Below are positions 1-11,459 of a DNA stretch of 64,000 bases, piece after piece (the stretch's first letter is position 1; each line of letters begins with the position of its first letter). A model generated the notes under the pieces. It made no database searches, was not told where the DNA came from, and saw only the letters and a list, made by a program, of their open reading frames with translations. Made by a program: the position numbers and the translations under genes. The DNA comes from Aaosphaeria pasadenensis (taxonomy: Eukaryota; Ascomycota; Dothideomycetes; Pleosporales): the NCBI GenBank assembly GCA_022813625.1, contig JAKLMB010000006.1:868001-932000 (forward strand). Reading direction: 5' to 3'.

Positions 1-311
1 TTCACATTACATAAGAAGGGTCGGATTAAATCCTGGAATCCCAATACCGCAATATAATATTCCACTTATATCACTTTTATGAAAAAATCACCTCTTAATA
101 GATAATAAAATAGATTAATTCACATAACACGTAAAGAGCAAAGCGGTACTTCCTAATTACTCTTTTCTCTCATCAAATGTTCCAAACCTAGCGTTCCCCA
201 AAAGGGATTGGTCTTAGCGCATGCGCTAGAGCTATCCATACCTCATCTCGAACGACATAAAACATACCTTTCACAACCAACATCAACAACTTCACGACAC
301 CCCAATTCAAA
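1..311. other. AT-rich left edge and COQ7 upstream region
   Basis: No reading frame of note is present. The first 150 bases are AT-rich with short homopolymer runs. The rest is the presumed promoter and 5' leader of COQ7. I see no convincing TATA box or repeat. Confidence 0.5.
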
Positions 312-1118
312 ATGCCTCCCACAATGCCACTCCTCCGCTCAATTGCGCGCATCCCGTCTCGCCAGACACCACTCCCCGTCCTAGACTTCCTAGCTCCGCG
401 CACAATCGCAATTCCCCATCGCCAGACATCACCACCGTCATCATCATCATCGCGCCACCACTCAACCGCATCAACAACCAACAGCACCAACAACACCACC
501 CCTTCTCCCTCCCAACCCGCCTCAAAGTACCCCTCCACCCGCTCCCCTCTCACACCCGAGCAGTCCTCCTTCCTCGACTCCGCCCTGCGCGTCAACCAAG
601 CCGGCGAGCTCGCCGCGGTGCTAATCTACGCCTCACAAACCCCCCCTCTCATCCGCGCGCACCCCAACCTCCGCCCACTGATGAAACACATGTACGACCA
701 AGAAGCCGGGCACTTCCAGTACTTCAACGCATTGATCGCGAAGCACCGGGTGCGTCCGACGGCCATGTATCCCGTGTGGCACGCGGCGGCGAGCGTGCTG
801 GGGTGGGGCACGGCGGTGATGGGGCGGGAGGCGGCGATGGCGTGTACGGAGGCGGTGGAGACGGAGATCGGGTCGCATTACAACGAGCAGGTTAGGGTGC
901 TGTTGGACTGGGCGGAGAAGATGGAGGGGCGCGGGGAGGAGGTGAGTGCGGAGTTCAAGGCGATGGTGGGGGAGTTGAGGAGGATTAGGGATGAGGAGTT
1001 GGAGCATTTGGATCATGCGGTTGAGAATGATGCCAAGGGCGCGAGGCCGTATGAGCTGTTGACGAATGTTATTAGGGGGGGTTGTAGGACGGCGATTTGG
1101 ATTACGGAGAGGGTTTGA
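312..1118 (+). CDS. COQ7: 5-demethoxyubiquinone hydroxylase, mitochondrial (COQ7/CAT5)
   Basis: Di-iron monooxygenase that hydroxylates demethoxyubiquinone in the penultimate step of coenzyme Q synthesis, on the matrix face of the inner mitochondrial membrane. The protein has 268 residues and no intron. Residues 1-80 are rich in Ser, Thr, Arg and Pro with few acidic residues, as expected of a mitochondrial presequence. The COQ7 core runs from about residue 85 to the end. The expected iron ligands are visible: Glu99 (NQAGE), the pair Glu131-x2-His134 (DQEAGH), Glu183, and the second pair Glu229-x2-His232 (EELEH). The ATG at 312 is the first in frame; an ATG four codons on (324) is an alternative. 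The gene converges on MRC1, with stop codons 188 nt apart, so the 3' UTRs may overlap. Confidence 0.95.
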   Translation: MPPTMPLLRSIARIPSRQTPLPVLDFLAPRTIAIPHRQTSPPSSSSSRHHSTASTTNSTNNTTPSPSQPASKYPSTRSPLTPEQSSFLDSALRVNQAGELAAVLIYASQTPPLIRAHPNLRPLMKHMYDQEAGHFQYFNALIAKHRVRPTAMYPVWHAAASVLGWGTAVMGREAAMACTEAVETEIGSHYNEQVRVLLDWAEKMEGRGEEVSAEFKAMVGELRRIRDEELEHLDHAVENDAKGARPYELLTNVIRGGCRTAIWITERV

Positions 1119-1306
1119 GCTCTGTGTGTGTAGTGTAGGATATTGTGTGTCATGTACATAAAGAAGTATTTGATGTTGGAAAGTCCGCTGTGGACTGTGT
1201 GGATTCCTATGGAACGATATGCTAATTTTCAATCCTAACGATGCTGCAATGCCTATTCAAGACCATGTCTCAGAAACGCCATTACTATGAAAGGGTATAC
1301 GTCAAA

Positions 1307-4300
1307 TCATTCAAAGCCACCCCCAAGGCTGGCAAGCACGCTCCTCTGGTTCTTCGCCCGGCTCACTTTCTTCTTGAGCTCGTCCTTCCTCTTCTTCTCC
1401 ACCTTATCCAACGCAGCCCTCCTCTCGGCTTCCCTGGCCTGGGCGTGGATGTTGCTCCTGCCCGTTCCACCGCGCCTGACACCACCGCCCTCCACAGGCG
1501 TAGTGGTTCCTGAGCTACCGCTACTAGCGGTAGATAGGTTGCTTGTTGCTCTTCGAATCAAGCTCGGCACGCGGAAGCCAGGCAGGGTACCTCCAGATGC
1601 TGAAACGAAGGCCATGTGGCCCCCAGCTGCAGCATCTGATACCTCGATTGTGGTTCGTGACAAGGTAAGACGGTCGATGATCGGTTTGCGTGAGACTGCT
1701 TTCACGGGAGGCTCGATCTCGATATCGGAATCTGAATCGTAGGGTTGAGTCTCGGGAATGACGTCGCGAGGGTCGTCGAGGAGTTCTGAGACGGAGTGTT
1801 GGATATCGGCAATCGTCATAGGCTTCCGCGTAAGAGTCTCGTTGGCGGCGGTCCGTCGCAGGTGAGCTGGTGGTCGGTTCTCCTTCTCTTGGGAGTCGGG
1901 AAGTTTGCGCTTCAGTGGATTGACTGGAGCACCTGTGGTGACCGAGGCCTCGGTAGACTGGGAATCAGGGATTGCTACATCCGCAGTCTCATTGGATTCT
2001 TTGCCCTCTTCCGATTGGGACTGAGATTGACTATCCCCATTGAGAAGTTCAGGCTCGTTCAGGAAGTCGTTGTCTGGATCCTCCAAGTGATCGGCGAGGG
2101 TGTTGAAGAATGCAGCCTGCTTGGGGTTCTGGGCAATCTTGCCGATTCTCTCATCCGAGATGAGTGCCTTGGTCATTTGTCGGAACTGCATTTGCTTCTT
2201 CCTGCGTCGCTGCTCTGCCTCGTCTTCGGAGTCAGAGAGGTCAAAGGCGTCACCGCCTCGCCGCTTCCGAAGCCCACCGTTCATAATGTCCTTGTAAAGT
2301 TGGTTGATGTTCTTCTCATCGGTGACCTTCTCTTTCTCCCTAAAAACGAATCAGCATTAATCGAGATCAACTCGAGTTTAGTGACTTACAAGAAGTAAGA
2401 GGCAAGTTTGCGCTCATCAACCTTAACTTCATCATGGTCAATCATCTCTGCGAGCTCCTCATCGTCTTCGGCACTGTCATCGTCACTTGCTCCACCAATA
2501 CCGGCATATTCGTCCTCAGATTCTTCAGCTTGCTCTTGGACGATATCCTTTGCCCAACTCGTGTTCTTGTTGAATTTGTCGACTTTCTTCTTCTCCTTCT
2601 TTGCAGCTTTCTTAAGAACAGCAAATGCATTGTCGGCATCAGGCTTGTTGTTGCTCTCTACAGCTGTATTTTCCTCTTCAACGTCAGAGAAGTTGGTAAT
2701 CAGCTGCTTTCGCTGATGGAGCCTGCCCTTCCTTTGTTTCACAGGAGACTCTGCAACTGGCATCATGACAGTGTCAACCGTGGACGATGGCGCCATTAAG
2801 ACAGCGGGGGACCGCGTGAATTCAAAGCCTCCATCCTGCGTCGGCTCAAAATCTTGAGTGTGCGAGAAGGCAGGAGACGTGTCGATGAGTTGACTGATAC
2901 CGAGGTTGAGCTGAGGCATGGACTGTCCAACTTGGGACTCCTTCTGTGGGGAAACGGGTGTCTGGCTGTTGGGGACAAGTGTGGCGGGGAACTGCGAAAC
3001 CATTGCCTGACTATCAGGCAGACTGCGAAGGAACGCTATCGAATCCTGTTCGGGCTCATTGTCAATTGGATGTGCGTTCTGGGATCCAGTCTGTAGATCG
3101 GCCATTGTTCCCGCGAACATTTGGGTTAGTCCAAGCGAAGGAGACGACTTGTCGAAGCCAAATGCCGCAGCCATACCGTCGTCTTGCTGCGTTGGTGACA
3201 ATGGTCGTTGGGTCGGCGTTTTATTGTTTGGTATTTCGGCCTCGCTGTCATCTTCATCATCGACGATAACATTTCGAGCCCGTTTACCAGGACGTGCCCT
3301 GTTGACTGGAAGGGGAGTCTCATCCATATCATCGTCATCTTGTATTGCAGCGGCTTCGGAACCCTCGGCAAGCTCGTCTTCTTCGGCCTCTTCGTCTTCC
3401 TCTTCCGCCGCGCCGTCAATCAAGTCATTATGGTTCCCGACATCATCCTCGTCGTCCGCAAGACTTTCGTCCTCTGAGCCAGATAGCTCAAGCTCAACCT
3501 CGTCCTCGGGCTCAGACTCAGGTGCTCCATCTTCATCGCTGGCGGCATAGTCTCCATCGTCAGACTCGTCACTAGATGCCAACTCATCGCCAACCTCACC
3601 ATTCTTCCTCGCTTCCGCCTTTTCGAGTTTGGTGAGCTTGAGGTCTTCCTGTCGAGCCTTTTCGAGTTGGGCAACGATGTTCTCGATCTCCAACTCATGC
3701 TTCTCACGCTCTTCCGCCGTCTCAATATGGATTCCTCGGCGGCGCAACTCCTCGATCTTCTCCTCTCGTTCCCGCTGAGCTTGTTTACGTGCCAGTTGGT
3801 TGAGAGAAGAGCCCAATTCGGTGATGGTCATAGAAGGTTTGCCCTTCACCCCCTTCTTTCCGGGTGAAGTCAAATTAGCAAGGTGGCGGAGGTGATGGAG
3901 AGATGATGATTGTTGCTGCTTCTGCTGTGGTACCCTGTCAAATACAGGAAACCTACTCTTCGGTCGAGGTGTTTGCATTTCATCTTCTGAGTCTGAAAGT
4001 TCTACCATTACAGATGCTGAGGGCTTCTCTATGTGAATTGATGGGACTTGCGCGCGCTGTATTGTTGCTTGCTCTTCCGTAGCGTTTGGTGGAAGATGTT
4101 GGAATTCTGGAGCCCTGCCTTTTCCCTTATGTACGAATGGGACTAGTCCAATAGTCTCAAGAGAAGGCGAGGCGGCAGAAACCTCCAATTCTGTGAGCGT
4201 GTCGTTCTTGGCGGGTTCTTCCTGGACCGGAGGGCTGGTTGGCGGTGTGTCGTAGGGTTTGTCGTGTTCTGCATCAGACGACCTCTGGCTGAAGCTCGTG

Positions 4301-5292
4301 GGAGGAGTGGGTAGAGCTCCGGTTGCTTCTGTCTGGTAATTGAAACGAGCAAAGAGATCCTTTGTCGTATACTTCTTCTTAGTCTTTGCCTTGTGGGCCA
4401 ATTGCATATTTCGACTGATCCTTTGCTGCTCCCGACTCATTTCCTCCAAGGCCTTCTTCCCGGCCTTGCGTGTAGGTCGGGATTGTTGTGTGAGACGTCG
4501 TCCGTTCTCACCATCGGGATCGCTATCTGTCTCGTCATCCGTGCTCGCTTCTTTCGAGTGTGTCTGCTTCTTTGCGGATGTTGACTTCTCCTTCGCCAAT
4601 CTCTGTGCTCTGATACGTTCAACACGAGCCTTCATCTCTTTAGAAGATCTCGAGGCAGGCAATTCATCGGATTCGGAGTCATTTGAAGCATTGCTAACGG
4701 GCCGAGTTCTCTTCACCGGAGAACCATTGGGGGAAACGAACAGGCCCGGTGATGAGTGTCGTGAATGTGATTTTGTGGGCGATTGTGCTGGAGATGGGGT
4801 GTCCCTTGCTATCCGTGTAGCTGTCTTCCTGATGACTTTCCTCTGGACGGGCATATCATCCTCGTCTTCACTACTTGAAAGGCGAGATATATCCAGGGTC
4901 GAGGCGGGCTGTGATGTTGCCTGTGCTGCCGCTTGTGTAGTTGATTGTGACTCGATTTGTGCGTTCTGAGTTGATTTATTCATGAGCATCTTCTTGACAC
5001 GCTCGTAAGCGCTCACACCAGCATCATCTTCGCTGTCTGAAGACGAATCCCCGGTGGTGTGTTGAGGTTGTAAACGTGTAAGGATGTTCGGCCGCGGCTT
5101 CTGAGCTTGAGGCTCATCAACCTCTGAGTCGGAATCGTCATCGAGCAACTTTGATAGTGCATTGGCGGATTGTGCGGGGGCATGTGTGATTTTTGGTTCT
5201 GGAGAGATGGCTGTGGAATCGGCTTCAAGCTCAATGTCCACGTCCATGGGTACAACGGTTGCAAGTTCTGCGGGCGCCGCAGGATGGGCCAT
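1307..5292 (-). CDS. MRC1: Mediator of replication checkpoint, Mrc1/Claspin homologue
   Basis: Replication fork adaptor that carries the S-phase checkpoint signal from Mec1/ATR to Rad53/Chk and couples helicase to polymerase; nuclear. Two exons, complement(1307..2339, 2390..5292), with a 50-nt intron (GTAAGT donor, TTTTTAG acceptor). The joined reading frame gives 1311 residues, within the usual fungal Mrc1 size. The protein is highly acidic, with many SQ and TQ dipeptides that are candidate kinase targets. It has a charged helical stretch (about residues 480-570) and the conserved MRC1-like block around residues 880-1090, including the acidic EESEDEYAG signature and, across the intron, the conserved AQNPKQAAFF segment. 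The intron falls inside that block, which supports the junction. The start is the first ATG of the long frame; no in-frame upstream alternative is evident. Confidence 0.9.
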
Positions 5293-7696
5293 GTCGAGGG
5301 TAGCGATGAGTAGAAGGGGGAAGAACTTAGAAATTCGAATTCATGTATAGTCGACGAGATACAGCAAATATGAGAAAATAACGGTGTAGGGATAACAAGT
5401 ACGGACGACGACCTCACAATCGTAATTGTTATGGTTACGGGAGGTTGGCAAGTGTCGATTGCGTTTGGACCAGCAATTGTCTCTTCCCGAGGTCGCGAAC
5501 ACCAAAACTACGCGACGAAAGTCGCGACGCGTTTTCCAACTCACGTCAGGACCATCTAGCCGGAAGTGGGATAGACTAAAAGACACACCCAGCCACAGCT
5601 AATGCACCAGCCACGCAAACACGTGATACCCCTTCTTTTCAGTCGAACCGCCTTCCATACGTTCTACGGCTGTTCGATCATCGACGCTTGAAAGCAATTA
5701 CCGATAATAGCACGCACGCTTGGAACTTATTTTAGTCTCTGTGATGTTTCCACAGCTCCGTCATCGTTCGGCTTCAGTTCGATTCACCCGAACTCTTCGC
5801 TTCTCCCGACCTCCTGCATGTTCTCGATCCCCACAAGAGTCCATGGGACATCCCTCGCCTTGCTGATCGCTTCATCTATCTAATCTCCCGGCCCGTAAAG
5901 GACGATTGTGCGTCAGTTGTCGTTCATGCAATCGTCCTTCGCTTGCAACTCTGCAGATGTCCTGACAATTCCTTCTGCATCATTGAAACAACTGTACAAG
6001 CTGATCGTGCGGCTGTCACCTCAGAGGTCTTGCGCAAGTGCTCCTTTTGCCCCGGCGCGTCCTGCCAGGCATCGTCAGTGCAAACAGCACGCCTTGCTCA
6101 GGTCAGCGGGCAAGCAACCATTGGTCCATATCTCTAATCAAATTGTTGCATGTCTCGTCAAATTGCCGTAGAGATGCTCCATAAGCCCCGGTACTCGAGT
6201 CATTGCAATCCTACATGGTAGACTAATCATGTCCTTTCTTCTAGCATGTTTCAGCACAGCTCGCTCGTGTCGAGATCCCATTGAGTACCAATCTGGATCA
6301 TGGGAGATTTGTGCAAACCATTTTATTCCTCTTTTGTGCGAGTTGCCTCTTCTGGTTTGTCTAGAAATAGCAATGGTCCGCTTACGCAGTTTGAAACACC
6401 AGTTGTTGGCTTTCGTACCCCAGATTGGAGGAATACCCACCCGCCAAGGGTCGAGTGCAAGGGTTCACCTGCAATCGAATGTTGCTCGCGGCATCTAGGA
6501 GATCGTTAGCAGAGCGATCGCTCGACGCCATGTTGGACCACAATTTGCTGCGTCAACATTTTCTTTAATTTCAATCTCCACACCAGATGACGATGATGGA
6601 GGGGCGCAGACGGCTCCATTCGCGGCTTCACGAGTCCACGTGATGGCATGATGGCTCCATCCCACTGTACGGTAGATTGGTAGTTTATGCGATTGCGCAA
6701 TGGCGGATGTTCGCGCGGCCTCAAAACGCCATTGATACTATGCGCGCCTATGATCCTCGGGGCATTGGTACGATATGGGGGCAACAACGGACCGACGTTG
6801 GCCAGGTTGGTGGCTAGGTAGTTGGTACGGCACAGTAGAGTTGTTCCTGGGCGCAACTTGCAAGAATCAAGAATCGAGATGCTGCGCCGCCGTGGTTGCT
6901 CACCGTTCTGATCTGGAGAACAGGCGATTTCACGCGATGAATTGATGAATTGACTGCAAGGAACGGGTGCTGAGACATGTCTTTGGCCAATTGGCTACGC
7001 TCACGGTTGTTATAGAATGAAGGGTTCGTTAAGATGAGGCATGGCCATGCTCCACGGCGGGGCACAGGTGCAGGCGAAGGCTCGAGATGCACATTCTGCG
7101 GCAGTATGGCAGGCTGAAGGCGTGAGTGGAAAGTCGATGCGGCTCTCTCTTGGATTCTGTTCTCTGAGTCGCTAACGACAATTGGTGATTGAAAAGAGTA
7201 AGGGTTTGTCCCTTAGGGCTGTGCAAAGCTGAGATAACTATGGGGGGTGTTTGGGGGTTGGAACTCGGGAGGCGCATGGGATGCATGAAATGATGGGACG
7301 ATGGGTGTGTTCTGTGGAGTGTAATACCCGTATACATAGTGAAATGTTACTGTAGATTGTAGTAACTAGCAGTGGATGTGTAGTAATGTGTATGAGTGAG
7401 TAGTGAATGTAAGAGTAAGAGAGAGTGAACGTATGTGTGTGTGAAGTCTTGTCGCCCAAAGGGAAAAAGGCTGCTGGGCGAGTAGAAAGGGCGACCCCAC
7501 TCAGGTTAGCGCCGTCTCAAGTTTCGACCCCTGAGCAAAGCGTCCACCTGTTGGCGTTGGCGTTGGCGGCGCCTGCCCTTTGGCGCTCTCTTCCGGCTCT
7601 TTCCACTGAGTGTCTCTCCACGCAATTCACTCTGTTCTCCTCTACCATGCCATCACTCTCGAGTCTCGAGTCTCTAGGAAGAGTCTCCAACAACCC

Positions 7697-7746
7697 TGGC
7701 TTGCCCTGCCTTACCCTGCTCTGCTCTGCCCTGCCCTGTCCTGCTG
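7697..7746. repeat. Imperfect CCTGC/CTCTG pentamer microsatellite
   Basis: The tract consists of diverged copies of five-base units of the form CCTGC, CTCTG or CCTGT, with strong C/T strand bias. It lies about 0.8 kb upstream of the C2H2 start codon. Confidence 0.6.
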
Positions 7747-7817
7747 CAACGCCAGGAATCAAGGAGGGAGCAAACCACTCAAGTGCCTACCTATCCTATT
7801 CATCCCTCAAGGCTCAG

Positions 7818-7838
7818 TGCGTGTGTGTGCGCGCGCGC
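7818..7838. repeat. Alternating GT/GC tract
   Basis: About 21 bases of strict purine-pyrimidine alternation, first GT then GC dinucleotides. Such tracts are known to be prone to left-handed (Z) DNA. Whether this one has any role is unknown. Confidence 0.6.
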
Positions 7839-8525
7839 CTTCCTCCATATCGCGCGGCCGCTACTGCGACGATCCGTCCAGGAACCCGCTCGTGATCCCT
7901 TCTCTGTGGTCTTGCGCCATCATCATCCCTATTACAATCATCATCGGGAACTTCCATCATCATCATCAGTGACAAAGAAAGCGTCAGGAATGCAAAGTGT
8001 GTGAATTTACATTATTCCAACGACAATGTACAATGTAGATACGAGCGAAACACTACGGCGTCGTGTGCGCAGGCTACCTACCCAGCTCTCGCCAGCCAGG
8101 GGTCTCTAAATATATACAATACGGCCCTGCGCACGGGAGAGATGACAGCGTGCACCGCCAAGCGTCGACTCCGTGGTTTCATGGTCGTCCCGATGAAACG
8201 ACTTATCCTCAAAACAAGAGCGTCCGCTCCGCCCGGGAGATTGGACGATCAATGTCTTCCTGACGGCCTGAGGTCCCAGCTCAGTAGTCTTTCTGTTCCA
8301 TCCGACAAAAGCGAGCGACCTTCTCGAACATCGCCGCAGTACTTCGTGCCCCCGTCGCCCTCCCTTTCTAACCGTTGTACATACCTAGCAACCTACCTAT
8401 ATCGTCCGTCCGTCTACCATCCATACCAAAAACCCATCCATCCCATTCTCCTACCCCCTTCCGACCTGGACTGTTCACTGTAAACTCCGGCATGATCGAG
8501 GACTCTCAACGCGCATCCGAATAAC

Positions 8526-10537
8526 ATGGAGTCCGACGAGCCACAGCTCCAGTATAGCACACCACAACCATCCAACAGCTTCAAGCGTCCGCGTCGCAGT
8601 CTACAAGGTTCAACTCCGCTCAGTAGCGTGTCCGAAAGCGCGTCGCCCTCCCCCCGTCTCTCCGGCCAGGCATCACTCACGCCCGAGGTCATTGAACACA
8701 TCAATGGCCTCAAGCATCTCGACGACAAGCAAATCTTCCTGTTGCTCGAAGCCGCTCGCAATGGAGGTGAATTTGGCCCGCGCCCTGGCGGTCTGTCGTT
8801 GCTCACCATGACCGCAGATCGCATGCGCTCCTCTGGCCCTGACCGGTCTTCGATGTCTACCCTCGGAAGCCGAACATCCTCATACCTCAGCGTGCCCTCG
8901 AGCCGGGTTACTAGCATGATGTCCGATCCTCGTTCGTCCATCGCATCAACCGACTCGTCGTTTACCCACTACAGTGCTGCTTCGTCGCGCTTGTCCACCG
9001 CGTCGTCGCGACTCTCCACAATTTCCAACGCGTCGCAAAAGAATTTCGCCTGCACATTTTGCGACAAAGCCTTGAAGTCCAAGCCCTACTGGAAGTCGCA
9101 CGAGGAGGAATTCCACGAGCAAAGGTTGACATGGCGATGCCCGGACTGCGAGCAGATCTTCCATGCCGGAAAGCGCTTCCGTGAGCATCATACCAAACTA
9201 CATGTACGATGTCCAATACGCGTCCACATATACAGATTACTAACAAACAATAGGGCTGCGAGAACTGCAAGCAACCGAGAGAAAGCGGGCAACCTACCAG
9301 CAGGAAAGCGTCGCCATGTGTGAAAAAGTACGAGATAGTGATGCACGACAAGGACGCTTGGGGTTGCGGTTTCTGTGGGTGCTTACTAACTACATGGGAG
9401 GAGCGTTGTGAGCATATCGCGTTACATTTCGAGGAGAAGCGATCGAAATGGAACTTCACGAACGTCATCCTCGGCCTCCTTAAGCAACCAGACGTCTCGC
9501 AGGCATGGAGCTCCATGCTCACGCAGAAACATGGCGATGAACAGAGCATTCCCCAATTCACTTGGGAATCGAAGAAATGCAACCGACTGAGGTACAAACT
9601 GGAGACGAAATGGGACAACCGCATGTTCGATGTCGAGAAGCTCATTGAAGAGACGTACGAGTTGGCAGAAATCGAAGCGCCGGACAACAACGAGGCACCT
9701 GAGCCCATCGAGCAAGTGGAACAAATGGAGTCTAACGACACGACCGAGCTTGTCGACTGCAAGCTAGAGCCCTTCGAGTTCACTCCGGACCAGCGACTGT
9801 CCAGCTCCCATGGTATGCCGCCTGAGCATGCAATGATGGACCTCGATCCAGTTGAGCCCATGCAGACCATGACACCAACATCGATGCAACCACCGATGGA
9901 ACCAAGCCAATGGCCTGTAAGCGCCAATATGACGCCAAACACCATGAGCATGGATACGCCCATGGATGCGTTTGGAGGTTTCGCGGCAAACATGACGCCG
10001 ATGACCACGGATTTCAGTCAACCTCAGCCTGTTCCTCAGACCTTTGCCCAAACCGCGTGGCCAAACGCAGGTTTTGTATCGACTCCCGACTTGGTCAACT
10101 TCCAGCAGCCAAATGCGTATATGAACTACACACCACAGCCACAAAAGGAGGTCGTCCAAGTGCCAACGTCACAGTATTCTGCCTTTGCGCGCCCCACGTC
10201 GCAGCATTCGCATGCCGGATTCGTGCGGCCAGCCTCGCAACACTCCAATGCCAACTTTGCGCAATATCCCAGGCAGAGTGTGCCGCCGAACTTCCTCCAC
10301 CACCAGCACACGGGTAGCACTAGCTCGCGCAGATACGTCCCCAAGCTGATCAACATCTCCAACTCGAGCAATCGTGGATCTCAACATTTCCCCGATCAGC
10401 CTCCACCGCCTCCTCCCAAGGACGAGAATCGCTTTTCGCGGATGATTCAGATGAAGAGGCGCCCCAGTAACATCTCGCAACACACTGTTATACCCCATCG
10501 CGAGATGGGATGGAACGATGAAGTCAACTGGGGTTGA
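8526..10537 (+). CDS. C2H2 zinc-finger protein, putative transcription factor
   Basis: Two exons, 8526..9203 and 9254..10537, with a 50-nt intron (GTACGA donor, CTAAC branch, AATAG acceptor), giving 653 residues. Three finger-like units are visible. Two are C-x2-C-x12-H-x4-H (about residues 176-226, the second ending at the exon junction). The third is C-x2-C-x12-H-x3-H (about residues 264-285), after a linker that carries a further C-x2-C. The N-terminus is Ser-rich and the C-terminal 350 residues are low-complexity, rich in Gln, Pro, Met, Asn and Ser, like a fungal activation region, with a proline run near the end. DNA binding is inferred from the fingers; the target is unknown. The unusually long upstream region suggests complex control. 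Confidence 0.8.
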
Positions 10538-11459
10538 GGAGTAGAAACATAGGTGGTCCCACCACAATCTGATGGCCGGCTGGCTCCGGTCCTCGTCCCC
10601 TCCCTTAACAGAAACCACCAAACTAAGGTCACTGTGAAAGTGGCTCCGATCCTCGGTCTCATCGAGCAATCGTTAAGTCGAGCAAACCCTCTCCTCTACG
10701 GAGTTTTCCTTTTCCGTTTTCACAATCTACTCGATATCTTTTTGATGCTGCGTTTTGATTAGCCTCATGATGGGCTTCGATTGAAGTAGGGTATACCCAA
10801 TAATGTATCGTTGCAATGTTATTGCCAATGTTTTTCCCCTCCATATCTTAGTGTTTGGACTTATTAATAATCGATATACCGAAGCCTGACGCAATGTATG
10901 GAAGAGACGTAACGATGGAAGATAATAGAAGGATTGACTTCAATGTTCATTTTAGATATACATATAGCTTCTGTATTACAAGCTTTTTTTCACTTTGATC
11001 TGTGCGTCACCGAAGTTTGAGGAAATTTCTGATTTAAGAAAGATGTCATACAAGGTCTCCAGCAATTGAATAACAATGTTCAAAGTGTGAGGTTAGAAGA
11101 ATAATACCCTGGCGTCCCGGCGGATGACGAGTTCTAGCGTCGGTAGTTGTTCACATCATCATGCAATCCCCGTTTGCGCTAATGTAACTCTCCAGAAACG
11201 TTCAAGTGCGAACCTTTCTCTCGTCATCGCTATCTGCGTTTCTACCCCACATCCGGTGGAGTGTAGAATTGGATCCCTCAATGTCTTTTCCGAACTTCTA
11301 ACATCATTCTAGACCTGGCGTCAGACGCTGACTTTGTCATCACAACAGGCCATAAGCGAGACCAATTGTGCTCGTAAACTGATATGATCTTTTGACTGAG
11401 CACTTTCAACATCTTTTTCCAGGCATTGCACAATCTGAAGCTTGCCTAGCTCGTTCACA
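10538..11459. other. Intergenic region between the C2H2 gene and the mARC-like gene
   Basis: No supported gene. It holds the 3' UTR of the C2H2 gene and the promoter of the next gene. AT content rises around 10,860-11,000. Nothing further recognised. Confidence 0.5.

Larger units (their letters stand above)
5293..8525. other. Long intergenic and upstream region of the C2H2 gene
   Basis: A 3.2-kb stretch with no reading frame showing a recognisable domain or spliceable structure. It must hold the MRC1 promoter (left) and probably a long promoter or 5' UTR for the zinc-finger gene at 8526. Long leaders are common for fungal transcription factors. It contains a CCTGC-type pentamer tract near 7697-7746, an alternating purine-pyrimidine tract at 7818-7838, and CAT/ATC-rich runs at about 7918-7970. 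Several short upstream ATGs lie between 7,980 and 8,480. No RNA gene was recognised. Confidence 0.5.

Noticed and set aside
633..1232. Long minus-strand frame opposite COQ7
   Set aside because: It overlaps a clear COQ7 gene, has biased Arg/His/Pro composition typical of an antisense shadow and no domain.
3059..3550. Ser-rich plus-strand frame across MRC1
   Set aside because: It is the reverse complement of acidic Asp/Glu codons of MRC1; no independent support.
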